This document shows positions 33,514 through 37,677 of a stretch of DNA of 37,677 nucleotides, one piece after another. Every line of letters begins with the position of its first letter. Position 1 is the first letter of the stretch. The DNA lies in NCBI GenBank assembly GCA_947484275.1, contig CANKOY010000040.1, positions 1-37,677 on the forward strand, in the 5' to 3' direction. The stretch comes from Planctomycetota bacterium. Its GTDB lineage: Bacteria > Planctomycetota > UBA1135 > GCA-002686595. The position numbers were made by a program, and so were the translations under genes. The notes under the pieces were generated by a model. It ran no database searches and was not told where the DNA came from. It saw only the letters and a list, made by a program, of their open reading frames with translations.

Positions 33514-34898
33514 ATTCGAGGGCTACGGACGCCAAACCCACGCGGGCTCCGCGGGTGCTGATCATCGACGACGACGAAGCCCACGCCGAGGCCTTGGCCG
33601 ACGGACTGGAAGTCGACGGCTACGCGTGTCAATTGTCGCACTCGGGTCGCGAGGGTCTAGAGCGCATGGCCGAGTCCACGTTCGACGCGGTGCTCACGGA
33701 CCTTGTGATGCACGAGGTCTCCGGCATCGAAGTCCTCCGGCAGGCGCGCACCCTGCAACCCGATGCCGTGGTGCTCTTGATCACTGGCCACGGGTCGATC
33801 GAGACGGCCGTGGACGCCATGCGCTTGGGGGCCGCGGACTACCTGCCGAAGCCCGTGCGCATCAGCGAACTCAGAACGCGGCTCGCTCGCGCAATCGAGG
33901 CGGGCATTCTGCGCCGCACAAACCTCGACCTGCGCCGCCAGCTCGACGAACGCTTCGGCTTCGAGGGCCTGATCGGCCATTCGCCATCGATGCGGCGCGT
34001 GTTCGACATTTTGCGCCAAGTGTCGCCGACCACGGCCACGGTGCTCGTGCTCGGCCACAGTGGAACGGGCAAGGAACTGATCGCGCGCGCCGTGCACAAC
34101 AACTCCAATCGCAAGGATGGCCCCTTCGTGGCGGTCAACTGTGCCGCGCTTTCGGAGGGTTTGATCGAGAGCGAGCTCTTTGGCCACACCAAAGGCGCCT
34201 TCACTGGCGCGATCAGCGCCAAGGAAGGCCGCATCGTCTATGCGGACGGAGGGACACTGTTCCTCGACGAAGTTGGCGACATGCCGCTGGCGACTCAGGC
34301 GAAATTGCTGCGCGTGCTGGAACTGCGCGAGGTGCTGCCGGTGGGCGGAAACCAAACGCGCAAAGTGGATGTGCGCCTGGTGGCTGCAACCAATCGCGAC
34401 TTGAAGGAGATGGTCAAGGCGGGGACGTTCCGCGAGGACCTGCTGTTCCGCCTGCAGGTGGTCACGATCGAATTGCCTCCGCTGCGCGAACGTGCGGGCG
34501 ACTTGCCCTTGTTGATCGATCATTTCATCTCCGAATTGTCCTCCCAGCACGGCCGCCGCGTGCGCGGTATCAGCCCCGAGGCGCGCACCCTGCTCGTGCG
34601 CTACGACTGGCCCGGCAACGTTCGCGAGTTGCGCAACGTGATTGAAAACATGGTTCTGCTTGCGCGCGGCGAAGTGCTCGAGCCGGTGGACGTGCCCGAG
34701 ACCGTGCGCGAAGAACCTTCCGATGGGAGGCGTGCAGCCGGTTTCGATTTGGCTGGCCGCTCAATGGCTGAGGTGGAGCGCGCGCTGATCCAGGCCAACC
34801 TCGAACTCGCCGAGGGCAACCGCGAGAAGGCGGCCAAGATTCTCGGCATGGGGGAGCGCACCCTGTACCGCAAGCTCCGGGAATACGGACTTTCATGA
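33510..34898 (+). CDS. NtrC-family sigma-54-dependent response regulator
   Basis: 462 residues from a GTG overlapping the kinase stop, with a good ribosome binding site AGGAG (33498-33502). The receiver domain (~14-130) has Asp20-22, phospho-acceptor Asp64 and Lys114. The AAA+ domain (~150-390) has Walker A GHSGTGKE (182-189), the sigma-54 contact loop GAFTGA (229-234) and Walker B LFLDE (250-254). The C-terminal Fis-type helix-turn-helix ends NREKAAKILGMGERTLYRKLREYGLS. Such activators bind upstream sites and remodel sigma-54 RNA polymerase. A sigma-54-like promoter and paired palindromes lie ~0.5 kb downstream, before dnaK. The DUF1569 gene overlaps its stop (ATGA). Confidence 0.95.
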   Translation: MNSRATDAKPTRAPRVLIIDDDEAHAEALADGLEVDGYACQLSHSGREGLERMAESTFDAVLTDLVMHEVSGIEVLRQARTLQPDAVVLLITGHGSIETAVDAMRLGAADYLPKPVRISELRTRLARAIEAGILRRTNLDLRRQLDERFGFEGLIGHSPSMRRVFDILRQVSPTTATVLVLGHSGTGKELIARAVHNNSNRKDGPFVAVNCAALSEGLIESELFGHTKGAFTGAISAKEGRIVYADGGTLFLDEVGDMPLATQAKLLRVLELREVLPVGGNQTRKVDVRLVAATNRDLKEMVKAGTFREDLLFRLQVVTIELPPLRERAGDLPLLIDHFISELSSQHGRRVRGISPEARTLLVRYDWPGNVRELRNVIENMVLLARGEVLEPVDVPETVREEPSDGRRAAGFDLAGRSMAEVERALIQANLELAEGNREKAAKILGMGERTLYRKLREYGLS

Positions 34899-35356
34899 AG
34901 CAGCCCGTGGAGAGCGTCTTTGACCACGCGGAGAACCAGCGTCTTCTGGCGCGGCTGGCGCGTCTGCAGCCGGAGAGCGCGGCCCACTGGGGCAAGATGC
35001 AAGTGGGGCAGATGCTCGCTCACTGCCGACAGCCATTGCTCGTGGCCACGGGCGAACTTCCACTGAAGCGCGGCCTGATCGGGATCCTGTTCGGCAAGCT
35101 GGCGAAGCGCAAGCTGCTCGCGCCGGAGCCCTTCGGGCGCGGCATGCCCACAGCGCCTGCGTTTCGCATGCGCACGCCGCGCGAATTTGCCTCGGAGCAC
35201 GCGCAGCTTTGTTCTCTTCTGGCGCGTTTTGGCGAGCGCGGCCCGGCAGTGCTCTCGACGCAGCCCCATCCCTTCTTTGGCCCCTTGACGGCAACCGAAT
35301 GGGACCGGCTGCAGTGGAAACACCTGGACCACCATCTGCGGCAGTTCGGGGTCTGA
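34895..35356 (+). CDS. DUF1569 / DinB-like protein
   Basis: 153 residues, overlapping the ntrC-type stop by ATGA. The C-terminal HPFFGPLTATEWDRLQWKHLDHHLRQFGV-type block (about 125-153) is the DUF1569 signature, with His residues arranged like the metal site of the DinB four-helix superfamily. WGKMQVGQMLAHC near residues 32-44 is the matching N-terminal helix. The biochemical role of this family is not established; a thiol- or metal-linked transferase role is possible by fold. Being translated with the two-component pair suggests a linked regulatory or stress function, but this is only inference from position. Confidence 0.8.
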   Translation: MKQPVESVFDHAENQRLLARLARLQPESAAHWGKMQVGQMLAHCRQPLLVATGELPLKRGLIGILFGKLAKRKLLAPEPFGRGMPTAPAFRMRTPREFASEHAQLCSLLARFGERGPAVLSTQPHPFFGPLTATEWDRLQWKHLDHHLRQFGV

Positions 35357-35360
35357 AGCA

Positions 35361-35393
35361 CGCGGGGCATGCTGCCAGCCTGGCAGGCCCGCG
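35361..35393 (+). terminator. Hairpin after DUF1569 gene, containing the first CTGCC palindrome
   Basis: CGCGGG (35361-35366) can pair with CCCGCG (35388-35393), and inside it CTGCC pairs with GGCAG (loop AGCCT). It starts 5 bp after the stop. It may end the two-component operon transcript; the inner palindrome may also be an activator site. Confidence 0.4.
35372..35386 (+). promoter_or_regulatory. Candidate activator site 1: CTGCC-N5-GGCAG
   Basis: CTGCCAGCCTGGCAG, centre 35379, about 140 bp upstream of the start predicted from the sigma-54-like element. It has the same arms and spacing as site 2, whose centre is 42 bp further on (about four helical turns). This is the usual zone for upstream sites of NtrC-type activators. 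Confidence 0.4.
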
Positions 35394-35413
35394 GTGATGA
35401 CTTTGCGCCGTGC

Positions 35414-35428
35414 CTGCCATCGCGGCAG
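35414..35428 (+). promoter_or_regulatory. Candidate activator site 2: CTGCC-N5-GGCAG
   Basis: CTGCCATCGCGGCAG, centre 35421, about 98 bp upstream of the predicted start. It repeats the arms of site 1. A single GGCAG half-site lies 41 bp further at 35465-35469. Confidence 0.4.
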
Positions 35429-35447
35429 TCGCGCCCAGGTAGGAAGC

Positions 35448-35480
35448 GGCATAAGTATCGACCAGGCAGTGTCTTATGCC
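35448..35480 (+). promoter_or_regulatory. Inverted repeat GGCATAAG-N17-CTTATGCC before dnaK
   Basis: Perfect 8-bp arms (35448-35455 and 35473-35480) lie between the activator-like palindromes and the promoter-like element. The sequence and 17-nt spacer do not match CIRCE (HrcA) or HAIR (HspR) operators. It could be a repressor site or a DNA-bending site. Confidence 0.4.
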
Positions 35481-35492
35481 ATGGGGTTCCCC

Positions 35493-35508
35493 TGGCACGG
35501 TGTTTGAA
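35493..35508 (+). promoter_or_regulatory. Sigma-54-type promoter candidate for dnaK
   Basis: TGGCACG-N4-TTGAA matches the -24/-12 consensus TGGCACG-N4-TTGCW at all but one position (A instead of C in the -12 GC). The GG and GA dinucleotides are separated by exactly 10 bp. The predicted start is near 35519, about 31 bp before the dnaK ATG. No CIRCE or sigma-32-type promoter was found here. Confidence 0.45.
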
Positions 35509-35549
35509 CCCCCGCGACCGTCCGTACCGCTAGAACCCCAAAATCAAAC

Positions 35550-37478
<1,929 letters not shown>

Positions 37479-37499
37479 TCCACAGTCAATGACGCGCAG

Positions 37500-37532
37500 C
37501 GCGCCCCAGTCTCTCGCGGAGCCTGGGGCGCG
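37500..37532 (+). terminator. Terminator-like hairpin after dnaK
   Basis: A 10-bp stem (37500-37509 with 37523-37532) with a 13-nt loop begins 22 bp after the dnaK stop. GCTGTTTCC follows with only a short T-run. Good candidate for the end of the dnaK transcript. Confidence 0.55.
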
Positions 37533-37540
37533 GCTGTTTC

Positions 37541-37677
37541 CAGCAGCCCGTTGAAAAAGTCCCGTCGCGAGGCGAGGCGATCTTCGTCGTGGCTAGGAAC
37601 GCGACGGAGGGACGGCGGAGGCGGCCTTCCTGGCCGCTGAGCACGGCCCGACGAGCGTGACGACGCCACGGCGAAGA
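37541..37677. repeat. Structured element truncated by the window edge, probably a dispersed repeat
   Basis: It begins CAGCAGCCCGTTGAAAAAGT, resembling the ends of intergenic repeats or small non-autonomous elements in high-GC genomes (from memory, not searched). Inside, 37581-37593 pairs with 37665-37677 (13 bp, one G-T wobble), enclosing the perfect hairpin GCGGCC-TTCCT-GGCCGC (37621-37637). The matching right end, if any, lies beyond the window. No gene is seen here. Confidence 0.5.

Noticed and set aside
35357..35549. CIRCE, HAIR or sigma-32-type control of dnaK
   Set aside because: No TTAGCACTC-N9-GAGTGCTAA or CTTGAGT-N7-ACTCAAG pattern; TTGAA at 35504 and CCCC at 35536 are 27 bp apart, too far for sigma-32.

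Overview
This is a high-GC chromosomal window from a free-living diderm bacterium. A type II secretion operon with a secretin, a Tat component, System II cytochrome c biogenesis and TCA-cycle genes point to a respiring Gram-negative-type cell. Gene content, many ATGA/GTGA stop-start overlaps and frequent absence of Shine-Dalgarno sequences fit Planctomycetota best; this is an inference, since no rRNA or lineage marker is present. No transposase, integrase, CRISPR array or tRNA gene was seen, so most of the window reads as core genome.

Layout. 3-1184: a truncated SGNH-hydrolase-like gene converges on a small secreted SnoaL/DUF4440-type protein. 1347-8238: a TCA block (mdh, fumC, then sucC-sucD with a coupled MnmC-like methyltransferase), with a 41-residue ribosomal protein bL34 gene and a double-domain dCTP deaminase between fumC and sucC. 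8403-15661: tatA, then a tightly packed run of mobA, a long-chain prenyl diphosphate synthase, ResB, CcsA, folD and rhomboid, with an electron-transport and cofactor theme. 15782-19219: a large secreted protein of unknown function, then serS. 19238-27427 (minus strand): type II secretion genes gspD-E-F-G-H-I-J, with a terminator-like hairpin between gspF and gspG. 27893-31242: a PTS IIA protein and a membrane/spermidine-synthase-like fusion. 31280-32431 (minus): a TsaC/Sua5 domain fused to a YwlE-like phosphatase. 32578-35356: an NtrB-like kinase, an NtrC-like sigma-54 activator and a DUF1569 protein, all overlapping. 35550-37478: dnaK. The window ends inside a structured, repeat-like element.

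The most interesting points are these. (1) The 193 bp upstream of dnaK holds two CTGCC-N5-GGCAG palindromes whose centres are 42 bp apart, followed by a near-consensus sigma-54 promoter with correct GG-N10-G spacing. It lies directly after an NtrBC-type pair, suggesting enhancer-dependent control of a chaperone gene. (2) The TsaC-phosphatase fusion carries the CTGNTCRS loop typical of protein-arginine phosphatases. (3) Three copies of an 18-bp repeat sit where two genes converge and place stop codons in frame on both strands. (4) A stand-alone bL34 gene lies far from its usual dnaA/rnpA setting. (5) The structured element at the right edge looks like part of a dispersed repeat.
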